A stretch of DNA of 40,636 nt from an uncultured Agromyces sp. (GTDB taxonomy: Bacteria; Actinomycetota; Actinomycetes; Actinomycetales; Microbacteriaceae): contig CAJXGN010000020.1 of the NCBI GenBank assembly GCA_913053875.1, positions 1 to 40,636 of the forward strand. The letters are read 5' to 3'. The translations under genes were made by a program, and so were the position numbers. Numbering within the stretch: position 1 is the stretch's first letter; each line of letters begins with the position of its first letter. Shown here piece after piece: positions 15,508 through 23,675 of this stretch. A model generated the notes under the pieces. That model was not told the DNA's origin, made no database searches, and was given only the letters and a program-made list of their open reading frames with translations.

Positions 15508-16274
15508 GGGCCCGCCTCGGGGCGCTTCGCCGTGACCAGGTCGCCCGACGACTGGTGGCGGATGCGGCGGACCACCCACGGCACGAGGTACTCGCGCGCC
15601 CACTGGAGGTCCTCGACGCGCGCCTGCCGCCAGCGCCGCAGCGCGAGCGGCTCGGGCTGCATGGGCTCGAGGTCGTTCTCGACGTTGAGCGCCTGGAGCA
15701 CCATGCGCGCGACCGTGTGGTGGCCCAGCGCGTTCAGGTGCAGGCGGTCGGGCGCCCACATGCGCTGGTCCTGGATCTCGTGCAGCGCCCACTGGTCGGC
15801 CACGATGCAGTCGTGCGCGGCCGCGATCGAGCGCAGGTTCTCGTTGTAGATCGCGACCTTGCCGCGGATGCCCCGGAACACGGGGGAGAAGCCAACGTCG
15901 ACGCCCGTGAACAGCACGATCGTCGCGCGGTCGCGGCCGAGGCGCTGGATGGCGTACTCGAAGCGGCTCGAGATCTCGTCGGGATCGGTGCCCGGGCGGA
16001 TGACGTCGTTGCCGCCGGCCGAGATCGTGATCAGGTCGGGGCGGAGCGCGAGGGCCGGCTCGACCTGCTCGTCGATGATCTGCTGGATGAGGCGCCCGCG
16101 GATGGCGAGGTTCGCGTAGGCGAAGTCGTCGCTGCCGCGCGCGAGCACCTCGGCCACGCGGTCGGCCCAGCCGCGGTGCCCGCCGGGCACGCCCGGCTCC
16201 GGATCGCCGATGCCCTCGGTGAAGGAATCGCCGATCGCCACGTATCGCGACCACGGGTGCTGCTGGGTGACCAT
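15462..16274 (-). CDS. SGNH/GDSL hydrolase
   Basis: The protein has 270 residues from the ATG at 16274 (MVTQQHPWSRYVAIGDSFTE). It carries the SGNH blocks: GDSFTEG (block I serine), the block II glycine region around NLAIRGR, GGND (block III) and DRLHLNALGH (block V Asp/His). No signal peptide is visible, so an intracellular esterase acting on an acyl or acetyl ester is likely; the substrate is unknown. The C-terminal ~75 residues are Arg-rich. An alternative in-frame ATG lies nine bases upstream. The last 46 bp overlap the 3' end of the carboxypeptidase gene on the opposite strand. Confidence 0.88.
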   Translation of the reverse strand: MVTQQHPWSRYVAIGDSFTEGIGDPEPGVPGGHRGWADRVAEVLARGSDDFAYANLAIRGRLIQQIIDEQVEPALALRPDLITISAGGNDVIRPGTDPDEISSRFEYAIQRLGRDRATIVLFTGVDVGFSPVFRGIRGKVAIYNENLRSIAAAHDCIVADQWALHEIQDQRMWAPDRLHLNALGHHTVARMVLQALNVENDLEPMQPEPLALRRWRQARVEDLQWAREYLVPWVVRRIRHQSSGDLVTAKRPEAGPYSADPTGSRTRADD

Positions 16275-16374
16275 GCGTCCCATTCTGCCGTCCACAGCTG
16301 TCCACGGGCGCAGCCTGCTCGCATGCGCGGATCGATTCGGAGCGTGTCACCGGATGCCGGTAGATTCTCGTCGA
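16275..16374. promoter_or_regulatory. Divergent promoter region, SGNH hydrolase and helicase
   Basis: On the plus strand TAGATT (16361-16366) ends eight bases before the helicase GTG, implying a leaderless mRNA. On the minus strand CAGAAT lies seven bases from the SGNH ATG but does not fit TANNNT, so its promoter is uncertain. The CTGTGGACGGCA stretch contains a repeated GTCCAC pair of unknown meaning. Confidence 0.4.
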
Positions 16375-18186
16375 GTGAGCACAGCGACCCCACCCGGACA
16401 CCTGCCCGGCACCTCGGCCGCCGAGCACCTCTCACCCTCGTTCCCGGAGCGCGCAGCGTGGGGCACCGCGAGCAAGCTGCGCGCCTGGCAGGCCGAAGCA
16501 CTCGAACGCTACCTCGAGACCATGCCGCGCGATTTCCTCGCCGCAGCGACGCCCGGCGCCGGCAAGACGACGTTCGCGCTGCGCCTGGCCGCCGAGCTGC
16601 GCGCACGGCACGAGATCGACCGCATCACGGTCGTGGCGCCCACCGACCACCTCAAGCGACAGTGGGCGGACGCGGCCGCCCGCGCGGGCATCCGACTCGA
16701 TCCCGGGTTCCGCAACGCGCACGGCAGCCAGGCCCGGCACTTCCACGGCGTGGCCGTCACCTACGCGCAGGTCGCGATGCGCCCCGCCCTGCACCGCGAG
16801 CTCACGCTCTCGGGGCGCACGCTCGTGATCCTCGACGAGGTGCACCACGGCGGCGACACGCTCAGCTGGGGCGACGCGATCCGCGAGGCGTTCGAGCGTG
16901 CGACGAAGCGCCTCTCGCTCACCGGCACCCCGTTCCGCTCCGACACGGCGCCGATCCCGTTCGTCGACTACGCGCCCGACGCGCAGGGCGTGCGCGTCTC
17001 GCGCACCGACTACGACTACGGCTACGGCCGTGCCCTCGCCGACGGGGTCGTGCGCCCCGTCATCTTCATGGTCTACGCCGGCCACATGCGCTGGCGCACG
17101 AGCGCGGGCGACGAGATGGAGGCCCGGCTCGGCGAGGACAACACGAAGGACATCACGTCGGCCGCGTGGCGCACCGCGCTGGAGCCGACCGGCGACTGGA
17201 TCCCCGCGGTGCTGCAGGCCGCGAACCGTCGCCTGACCGAGGTGCGGCACGCGATCCCGGATGCCGGTGGGCTGGTGATCGCCACCGACCAGTCGACCGC
17301 ACGGGCCTACGCGGCCATCCTCGAGCAGATCGCTGGGGAGCCGGTCACGGTCGTGCTCTCCGACGAGAGCGAGGCGAGCGCGCGCATCGAGCAGTTCTCG
17401 GCCGGCTCGCAGCGCTGGATGGTCGCCGTGCGCATGGTGTCGGAGGGCGTCGACGTGCCGCGCCTCGCGGTCGGCGTCTACGCGACCTCCGCCTCGACGC
17501 CGCTCTTCTTCGCGCAGGCGATCGGCCGCTTCGTGCGCGCCCGGCGACGCGGCGAGACCGCCTCGGTGTTCCTGCCGAACGTGCCCGGGCTCATGGGGCT
17601 CGCGAGCGAACTCGAGAAGCAGCGAGACCACGCCCTCGACCGCCGCACGGGCGATGACGACGACCCGGGGCTCGACGACGGCCTGCTCGACGCTGCGAAT
17701 CGCGAGGAGCGGGCCTCCGACGAGCTGGCCTCCGAGTGGACCTACGAGGCGCTCGGCTCGAGCGCCACCTTCGACCGCGCGCTCTACGACGGCACCGAGT
17801 TCGGCACGCTCGCCGAGCCGGGCAGCGACGAGGAGCTCGACTTCATCGGCATCCCCGGGCTCCTCGAACCGGAGCAGGTCTCCGACCTGCTGCGACACCG
17901 CCAGGCACGGCAGGAGCGGCGCGCGCGCCAGCGACGGCGCTCGGGCGAGGCATCCGCCCCCGCCGCCGAGGCCGAGCAGCCGGTCGCGCTGTACCGCACA
18001 CTGAAGGAGCAGCGCACGCTGCTGAACAGCCTCGTCGGCATGTGGTCGAAGCTGTCGGGCGAGCCGCATGGGCTCATCCACGCCGAACTGCGCCGCCGGT
18101 GCGGCGGGCCGGAGGTCGCGAAGGCCAGCGTCACGCAGCTGCAGTCGCGCATCGACCTGCTGCGATCTCGACTCTCGTCGCACTGA
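16375..18186 (+). CDS. DEAD/DEAH-box superfamily 2 helicase
   Basis: The protein has 603 residues from a GTG start. Superfamily 2 helicase motifs are clear: motif I ATPGAGKTTFALRL, motif Ia VVAPTDHLKRQW, motif II ILDEVHHG (DEVH), motif III LTGTPFRSD, motif V RMVSEGVDVPRLAVG and motif VI QAIGRFVRARR. The C-terminal ~200 residues, from the acidic DDDDPGLDDG stretch, contain a coiled, Arg-rich region (RHRQARQERRARQRRRSG) and are specific to an actinobacterial family. It resembles RadD-type and Rv-type housekeeping helicases more than any defence system, and no nuclease or methylase gene is adjacent. The substrate (DNA or RNA) is not determinable. It has a leaderless start behind TAGATT. Confidence 0.87.
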   Translation: MSTATPPGHLPGTSAAEHLSPSFPERAAWGTASKLRAWQAEALERYLETMPRDFLAAATPGAGKTTFALRLAAELRARHEIDRITVVAPTDHLKRQWADAAARAGIRLDPGFRNAHGSQARHFHGVAVTYAQVAMRPALHRELTLSGRTLVILDEVHHGGDTLSWGDAIREAFERATKRLSLTGTPFRSDTAPIPFVDYAPDAQGVRVSRTDYDYGYGRALADGVVRPVIFMVYAGHMRWRTSAGDEMEARLGEDNTKDITSAAWRTALEPTGDWIPAVLQAANRRLTEVRHAIPDAGGLVIATDQSTARAYAAILEQIAGEPVTVVLSDESEASARIEQFSAGSQRWMVAVRMVSEGVDVPRLAVGVYATSASTPLFFAQAIGRFVRARRRGETASVFLPNVPGLMGLASELEKQRDHALDRRTGDDDDPGLDDGLLDAANREERASDELASEWTYEALGSSATFDRALYDGTEFGTLAEPGSDEELDFIGIPGLLEPEQVSDLLRHRQARQERRARQRRRSGEASAPAAEAEQPVALYRTLKEQRTLLNSLVGMWSKLSGEPHGLIHAELRRRCGGPEVAKASVTQLQSRIDLLRSRLSSH

Positions 18187-18211
18187 CGCCCGCCGCCGCT
18201 AGGGTGAGCAC

Positions 18212-19663
18212 GTGAGCCGTTCCACACGAGTGCTCGTCGTCGCGGTGATCGTGTCGTTCTGCGCGTTCCTCGACGGCGCGATCACGAACGTGGCGCTGCC
18301 CGCCATCTCCGACGAGATGGGCGGGGGTCTCGTGCTGCAGCAGTGGGTGGTCGACGCGTACCTGCTCACCCTCGGGTCGCTCATCCTCATCGCCGGGTCG
18401 CTCTCGGACTCGTTCGGGCGGCTGCGCATCATCCGCATCGGGCTGTACGGGTTCGGGGTCACGTCGCTGCTCTGCGCCGTCGCGCCCACGGGGGAGATCC
18501 TCGTCGTGGCGCGGGCCCTGCAGGGGTCGGCGGGCGCGCTACTCGTGCCGAGCTCGCTCGCGCTCATCGTCTCGACGTTCTCCGGCGCCGAGCAGGGGCG
18601 CGCCATCGGCCGCTGGACGGCGTGGACCACGTCGGCGTTCCTCGTCGGGCCGCTCCTCGGCGGGCTGCTGGTGGACGCGGTGTCGTGGCGGCTCATCTTC
18701 GCGATCAACATCCTGCCGATCGTGGCCGTGCTGGTGCTCATGCGCCCGCTGGGGCGCGACGAGCCGCTGCTCGACCGGCCACGCGTCGACTGGCTCGGCG
18801 CGGTGCTCGGCGTGGTCGGGCTCGGCGGCACCGTGTTCGCACTCATCGAGCAGGGCCGGTTCGGCTGGGGTTCGCCCGTGATCCTCGTGCCGTTCGTCGC
18901 CGGCGTGGTCGCGCTCGTGCTGTTCATCTGGTGGGAGGGGCGGGTCGCGGCGCCCATGCTGCCGCTCGCGCTCTTCCGTGCGCGCAACTTCGCGATCGGC
19001 AACCTCTCGACCTGGTTCGTCTACGCGGGGTTCGCACTCGGCCCGTTCGCCATCACGATCTTCGTGCAGGAGATCGGCGGGTACACGGCCTTCCAGGCCG
19101 GACTCGCGACGTTGCCGCCGACCATCATGCTCGTGCTGCTGGGGTCGTGGTTCGGCGGGCTCTCCGGGCGCTTCGGCCCGCGCCTGTTCATGGCGGTCGG
19201 GCCGCTCGTCGCCGCCGTCGGCTTCCTGCTCACGCTCGCGGTCGACGCCGACGCGTTCTACTGGACCCAGTTCTTCCCTGGCGTGCTGCTGCTCGGGCTC
19301 GGCATGGCGATCACGGTCGCGCCGCTGACATCGGCGATCCTCGGCGCGGTCGACCCGTCGCACGCGGGCATCGGCTCGGCCGTGAACAACGCGATCGCGC
19401 GCATCGCGGGTCTCGTCGCGGTCGCGCTCTCGGGCGTGATCGTCGGCAGCGCGCTCGACGTCGTCGGCTACCACCGCGCCGCGATCGCCACCGCGATCAT
19501 GCTCGCGATCGGCGGCGTCATCTCCGCGTTCGGCATCACGAACCGCCCGGAGCCGGTGCGCATCGAGGCCCTCGTGGCGGATGCCGCGGACGGGCCCGCC
19601 ACCGGACCGACGTCGCTGCCCCCGACGCCCGCAGCAGACCCGCCCGACGCCCCACGACCCTGA
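18212..19663 (+). CDS. MFS drug/metabolite exporter (EmrB/QacA, DHA2 type)
   Basis: The protein has 483 residues and about 14 membrane segments, the DHA2 layout. The first segment is followed by ITNVALPAISDEM, and motif A-like GSLSDSFGRLRI and motif C-like SSLALIVSTFSG regions are present. It should export hydrophobic cations, drugs or metabolites by proton antiport. The C-terminus is a soluble Pro-rich tail. The GTG lies six bases after TAGGGT (18200-18205) with no ribosome binding site. The Lrp-type regulator gene begins 24 bp after the stop, so the regulator probably controls this exporter, as in Lrp-controlled amino acid exporters; that link is inference. Confidence 0.9.
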   Translation: MSRSTRVLVVAVIVSFCAFLDGAITNVALPAISDEMGGGLVLQQWVVDAYLLTLGSLILIAGSLSDSFGRLRIIRIGLYGFGVTSLLCAVAPTGEILVVARALQGSAGALLVPSSLALIVSTFSGAEQGRAIGRWTAWTTSAFLVGPLLGGLLVDAVSWRLIFAINILPIVAVLVLMRPLGRDEPLLDRPRVDWLGAVLGVVGLGGTVFALIEQGRFGWGSPVILVPFVAGVVALVLFIWWEGRVAAPMLPLALFRARNFAIGNLSTWFVYAGFALGPFAITIFVQEIGGYTAFQAGLATLPPTIMLVLLGSWFGGLSGRFGPRLFMAVGPLVAAVGFLLTLAVDADAFYWTQFFPGVLLLGLGMAITVAPLTSAILGAVDPSHAGIGSAVNNAIARIAGLVAVALSGVIVGSALDVVGYHRAAIATAIMLAIGGVISAFGITNRPEPVRIEALVADAADGPATGPTSLPPTPAADPPDAPRP

Positions 19664-19687
19664 TCCGCCCGACCCGACGGAGCTCCC

Positions 19688-20167
19688 ATGGCGACCAATC
19701 CACCCGAACTCGACCGCATCGACCGGGAGCTGCTGCGCGCACTCTCGCGCAACGCCCGCGCGTCCGGATCCGCCCTCGCCGCCGAGGTCGGCGTCGCGGA
19801 GTCGACCGTCTCGCTGCGCATCCGCAAGCTCCAGGCCGGCGGCTACATCCGCGGCTACCACGTCGACATCGACCTCGAGGCGCTCGGGGCGTCGCTCCAG
19901 GCGCTCATCGCGGTGCGCCTCGTCAAGCACGCACGCAGCGAGATCGACGAGTTCCGCGCGGCGGCGACCCACTTCCCCGGCGTGCTCGGGCTGTTCCACA
20001 TGGCGGGCGCGGAGGACTACCTGCTGCACGTCGCGGCGCGCGACGCGAGCGAGCTGCGCGAGTTCGTGCTCAGCTACCTGACCGGACATCCGGCCGTCGC
20101 GCATACCGAGACGAACCTCATCTTCGAGTACGCCGACGGTGACGGGTGGCAGGAGCTCGTGCGCTGA
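19688..20167 (+). CDS. Lrp/AsnC family transcriptional regulator
   Basis: The protein has 159 residues. The N-terminal winged helix-turn-helix reads LDRIDRELLRALSRNARASG followed by AAEVGVAESTVSLRIRKLQA; the C-terminal RAM domain, which binds amino acids, runs from about residue 70 and includes FHMAGAEDYLLHVAARD. Length is normal. An ACGGAG ribosome binding site precedes the ATG. It is probably co-transcribed with the MFS exporter. The ligand is unknown. Confidence 0.92.
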   Translation: MATNPPELDRIDRELLRALSRNARASGSALAAEVGVAESTVSLRIRKLQAGGYIRGYHVDIDLEALGASLQALIAVRLVKHARSEIDEFRAAATHFPGVLGLFHMAGAEDYLLHVAARDASELREFVLSYLTGHPAVAHTETNLIFEYADGDGWQELVR

Positions 20168-20290
20168 GCTGCCCCGCGGCCGCGCGGTTCGGCGCTCCGA
20201 AATGCTGCCAATCCGGCCCTTCGGCGACGGATCGGCCGTGACCCGCGGCTAGCGTAGTCGGGGCCGCACGGGCCGACCGAGGGAGGCGCG

Positions 20291-21376
20291 ATGCCGCAGG
20301 ACGCACGATCCGACGCCGCCGCTCGCGCGAGGTGGCGACGCTACCTCGCCGACGAGCGGGCCGAGGGCGCGGTCTACCGCGAGCTCGCGCAGCGCCGTAC
20401 CGGCGAGGAGCGCGAGATCCTGCTCGCCCTCGCCGAGGCGGAGCGCCGTCACGAGGCGCACTGGGTGCGGCTGCTCGGTGACGACGACGGGCGGATGCCC
20501 CGGGCCGACCTGCGCACCCGCATGCTCGCCGCGCTCGCGCGACGGTTCGGGTCGATCTTCGTGCTCGCGCTCGCGCAGCAGGCCGAGGCCCGCTCGCCCT
20601 ACGCCGACGACCCGGATGCCACGCGCGCGATGGCGGCCGACGAGAAGATCCACGGGGAGGTCGTGCGCGGCCTCGCCGCCCGCGGCCGCCGACGGCTGTC
20701 CGGCACGTTCCGCGCCGCGGTGTTCGGCGCGAACGACGGGCTCGTGTCGAACCTCGCGCTCGTCCTCGGCATGGCGGCGACCGGGGTGGATCGCAGCGTC
20801 GTGCTCTTCACGGGCATCGCGGGCCTCCTCGCGGGCGCGCTCTCGATGGGCGCGGGGGAGTACGTCTCGGTGCGTTCGCAGCGCGAGTTGCTCGAGGCAT
20901 CCGCCCCCGATCCCGCGGCGCGGGCCGCACTGCCCGACCTCGACGTCGACGCGAACGAGCTGGCGCTCGTCTACCGGGCGCGCGGCATGGACGCGGCCGA
21001 GGCGACCGAGCACGCCGGGCGCGTGATCGCGGGCGTGCGCGCGCAGGGCGACGCGTCGTCGACCGCGATCCCGACCGCGCACGACGACGCGGAGGCCGTG
21101 GGCACGGGCATGTCGGCGGCGATCTCGAGCTTCTGCTTCTTCGCCTCGGGCGCGCTGATCCCGGTGCTGCCGTACCTGTTCGGCGGCGACGGCGCGGTGG
21201 CGCTGGTGGTCGCGCTCGCGCTCGTGAGCGTCGCCCTGCTCGCGACCGGCGCGGTGGTCGGCATCCTGTCGGGCGCGTCACCGCTGAAGCGCGCGCTGCG
21301 GCAGCTCGCGATCGGCCTCGGCGCGGCGGCGGTCACGTACGTGCTCGGCCTGCTCTTCGGCACGACGATCGGCTGA
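20291..21376 (+). CDS. Ferritin-like (rubrerythrin) domain fused to VIT1/CCC1 transporter
   Basis: The protein has 361 residues. Residues 1-135 are a four-helix ferritin-like domain with Glu/His pairs (LADERAEGAVYRELA, EAERRHEAHW, ADEKIHGEVV) that can hold a di-iron site. From about residue 140 (FRAAVFGANDGLVSNLALVL) it is a VIT1/CCC1 iron/manganese transporter with five membrane segments, including SMGAGEYVSVRSQRELL. This is the architecture of MbfA-type proteins, which export iron and protect against iron and peroxide stress. A GAGGGAGG ribosome binding site precedes the ATG, and TAGCGT near 20252 is a candidate -10. No Irr- or DtxR-type operator was recognised. Confidence 0.9.
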   Translation: MPQDARSDAAARARWRRYLADERAEGAVYRELAQRRTGEEREILLALAEAERRHEAHWVRLLGDDDGRMPRADLRTRMLAALARRFGSIFVLALAQQAEARSPYADDPDATRAMAADEKIHGEVVRGLAARGRRRLSGTFRAAVFGANDGLVSNLALVLGMAATGVDRSVVLFTGIAGLLAGALSMGAGEYVSVRSQRELLEASAPDPAARAALPDLDVDANELALVYRARGMDAAEATEHAGRVIAGVRAQGDASSTAIPTAHDDAEAVGTGMSAAISSFCFFASGALIPVLPYLFGGDGAVALVVALALVSVALLATGAVVGILSGASPLKRALRQLAIGLGAAAVTYVLGLLFGTTIG

Positions 21377-21390
21377 CGCGCCGCGGCGCG
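21377..21390. terminator. GC palindrome between VIT1 and DUF3097 genes
   Basis: A perfect 14-bp palindrome (CGCGCCGCGGCGCG) starts directly after the VIT1 stop, in the 22-bp gap between convergent genes. It has no unpaired loop, so its strength as a terminator is doubtful. Confidence 0.3.
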
Positions 21391-21398
21391 GGGCGCGG

Positions 21399-22262
21399 TC
21401 AGGCGTCGTCGCCCGCGGTGACGAAGTCGATGAGCTCCTCGACGCGTCCGAGCAGGGCGGGCTCGAGGTCGTTCCAGTCGCGCACCGCGCCGAGGATGCG
21501 TTGCCAGGCACGCGCGATGTCGGCCTGGTCGGCGTGCGGCCAGCCGAAGGCGGCGCACACGCCGTGCTTCCACGACGTACCGCGCGGGATCACCGGCCAC
21601 TCGCGCACGCCCAGTCGCGCGGGCTTCACCGCCTGCCAGACGTCGACGTAGGGGTGCCCGACGACGAGCACGTGCGCGCCGTACGGTCCGCGCGCGACGC
21701 GGTCGGCGATCGCCTGCTCCTTCGATCCCGGAACGAGGTGGTCGACGAGCACGCCGATGCGCTTGTCGGCCGAGGGGGCGGTGTCGCGCACGATCGTGTC
21801 GAGGTCGTCGACGCCCTCGAGGTACTCGACCACCACGCCCTCGGCGCGCAGGTCCGCGCCCCAGACCTTCTCGACGAGCTCGGCGTCGTGCCGCCCCTCG
21901 ACGAAGATGCGGCTCGCGCGGGCGGTCCTCGCCCGACGCTGCTCGGGGGCGAACGAGCCCGATGCGGTGCGGGCGCGAGCAGCGGGCGCCTTCATGGCGG
22001 GAGGGGTCAGCCTCACCGGTTCGCCCTCGACGAGGAATCCGGTGCCGAGCGGGAAGAGCCGGCGAGCGCCGTGCCGGTCCTCGAGCACGACGTTGCGGTT
22101 CTCGAACCCGACGACGGCACCGCACCATCCGGTGTCAGCGCGCTCGACCACGAGGTCGCGCTCGGCCGGCACCTCGGGAATCGTGCGACGCGCGCGGGCC
22201 CGCCAGTCTCCCGCGAGCACGTCGCTGCCGTACCGGTCGTGGGGGTCGCTGTCGAATGGCAC
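21399..22262 (-). CDS. DUF3097 family protein
   Basis: The protein has 287 residues from a GTG start (MPFDSDPHDRYGSDVLAGDW). It is recognisable as the actinobacterial DUF3097 family. The N-terminal third has a small beta domain (VGFENRNVVLEDRHGARRLF). The middle has IFVEGRHDAELVEKVWG, then EYLEGVDDLD and GVLVDHLVPGSKEQ, which follow the E...D-x-D pattern of a Toprim-like fold. A nucleic-acid-related function is plausible but unproven. The GTG lies six bases after TAGCCT (complement of 22269-22274), so it is probably leaderless. Confidence 0.85.
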   Translation of the reverse strand: MPFDSDPHDRYGSDVLAGDWRARARRTIPEVPAERDLVVERADTGWCGAVVGFENRNVVLEDRHGARRLFPLGTGFLVEGEPVRLTPPAMKAPAARARTASGSFAPEQRRARTARASRIFVEGRHDAELVEKVWGADLRAEGVVVEYLEGVDDLDTIVRDTAPSADKRIGVLVDHLVPGSKEQAIADRVARGPYGAHVLVVGHPYVDVWQAVKPARLGVREWPVIPRGTSWKHGVCAAFGWPHADQADIARAWQRILGAVRDWNDLEPALLGRVEELIDFVTAGDDA

Positions 22263-22315
22263 CGCACGAGGCTAGCCGAGGCGTTCGCGCCGGCCCGCCC
22301 GACACCCCGCGCTGC

Positions 22316-23482
22316 TCAGGAGGGCGGCGCGGGAGGTCGTCGACGTGCGAGGCCGAGGGTCCAGGCCGCGCCGGCGAGGGCGACGAGCGCGCCGGCGGCG
22401 AACGCCCAGGGGATGCCGGATGACGCGGCGACGAACCCCAGCAGGATCGGTCCGATGCCGAGCCCGAGGTCGATCGCGGCGCTCGCGGTGCCCGACGCGA
22501 GTCCGCGCTCGGCCGGTGAGGCCGTCGCGAACACGGCGGAGAAGAACGCGGGCGTGCTGAACGCCACACCGATGCCGAGGACCACCGCTCCCACGACGAG
22601 GCCGATCGCGTCGTTCCACAGGGCCGCCACGATGAGACCCGCGGCGATCGCGACGAGCGACGCCGCCCCGAGCGGCAGCGACGGCAGCCGATCGGGCACC
22701 CGCGCGAATGCGATGCGGCAGACCACGACCACCGTGCCGAACGTCAGCAGCGCGATGCTCGCGTTGCCGACGCCGACCTGCACGGCGTGGATCGACGCGA
22801 AGGCCAGATATCCGCCCATCGCGATGAGCACCGTGAGGAAGGCGAGCGAGATCGGCAGCGCAGGACGATGGAGGATCCGCAGCGGTGCGCCCGGGGGAGT
22901 GCGCTCGGTGCTCGTCTCGCCGACGACGAGCGCGAGCGCTGCGGCGACGAGGGTGAGCCCGGTCGCCCCCACCCAGACGGCGGCGAAGTCGCCCACGCCG
23001 ATGAGCGCCTCCGCCAGTGGCGGACCGAACGCGAGCCCGAGGTAGAGCCCCAGCGAGTTGATCGAGAGCGCCTCGCCCATGCGCTCGGGCGGGGCGATGT
23101 CGGCGAGCGCCGCGAAGATCGAGACGAAGAACGCCGCCTCTGCGACGCCGGCGAGCAGGCGCAACAGCACGACGACGATGAGGTCATCAGCGACGAGCAG
23201 CAGACCCAGAGCGGATGCCGCGAGCAGTGCGCCGCCCAGCATGAGGGGCCGCCGTCCGACGCGATCGCTGAGGCGCCCGGCGAACGGACGCAGCACGAGT
23301 GCGGTGGCGGCGAACGCGCCGATGGCGATGCCCGCGCCGGCCTCGTCGCCGCCGAGCGGACCGGTCACGAACAGCGGGAGTGCGAACAGCGCCATGCCGA
23401 CCGCGGTGAAGTACAGCAGCTCGGTCGCGGTGAGCGCGATGAACGCGCGGGTGTACAGCGGTGCCGGTGGAATGGAGGCCAT
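22316..23482 (-). CDS. MFS transporter (12-TM)
   Basis: The protein has 388 residues and about 12 membrane segments. Motif A reads GRLSDRVGRRPLMLGG after the second segment, and a second copy (RVPDRLPSLPLG) lies in the middle loop. It belongs to the general MFS efflux or sugar-type group; the substrate is unknown. A GGGAGGG ribosome binding site lies directly upstream of the ATG but is buried in a strong predicted hairpin, described separately. The candidate -10 is TAGCGT (complement of 23534-23539), giving a leader of about 45 nt. Confidence 0.88.
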   Translation of the reverse strand: MASIPPAPLYTRAFIALTATELLYFTAVGMALFALPLFVTGPLGGDEAGAGIAIGAFAATALVLRPFAGRLSDRVGRRPLMLGGALLAASALGLLLVADDLIVVVLLRLLAGVAEAAFFVSIFAALADIAPPERMGEALSINSLGLYLGLAFGPPLAEALIGVGDFAAVWVGATGLTLVAAALALVVGETSTERTPPGAPLRILHRPALPISLAFLTVLIAMGGYLAFASIHAVQVGVGNASIALLTFGTVVVVCRIAFARVPDRLPSLPLGAASLVAIAAGLIVAALWNDAIGLVVGAVVLGIGVAFSTPAFFSAVFATASPAERGLASGTASAAIDLGLGIGPILLGFVAASSGIPWAFAAGALVALAGAAWTLGLARRRPPAPPS

Positions 23483-23520
23483 CGCCCGACCCTCCCGGGA
23501 GGTCGCGCCGCGGTCGGGCG
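23483..23520 (-). promoter_or_regulatory. Hairpin enclosing the ribosome binding site of the MFS gene
   Basis: In the minus-strand leader, CGCCCGAC (complement of 23513-23520) can pair with GTCGGGCG (complement of 23483-23490), whose last base is next to the ATG. The enclosed loop contains the 12-bp palindrome CCTCCCGGGAGG (23491-23502) that holds the ribosome binding site. Closed, the structure would block initiation. Confidence 0.45.
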
Positions 23521-23675
23521 CGACTCGCGCCCCACGCTACTCCCGTCCCGAGCGTCGCGAGGCGACGCGGTATCCACAGAATGCCGGCGTGGTCGGCCCG
23601 GCGGTCGCGGGTCTGAGAGGGTCGATTCCGGCGTCCGCGCAACGGGCCGAACGCCGCACCACGAAGGAGTCGTTC
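23521..23675. promoter_or_regulatory. Divergent promoter region, MFS and flotillin genes
   Basis: TAGCGT on the minus strand (23534-23539) is the -10 candidate for the MFS gene. For the flotillin gene a GAAGGAG ribosome binding site lies just before the ATG at 23676, so its mRNA has a leader, but no confident -10 is visible. Otherwise I see nothing encoded here. Confidence 0.35.

Noticed and set aside
16375..18186. Helicase as part of a phage defence island
   Set aside because: Neighbours are ordinary housekeeping and transport genes; no nuclease, methylase or other defence protein accompanies it.
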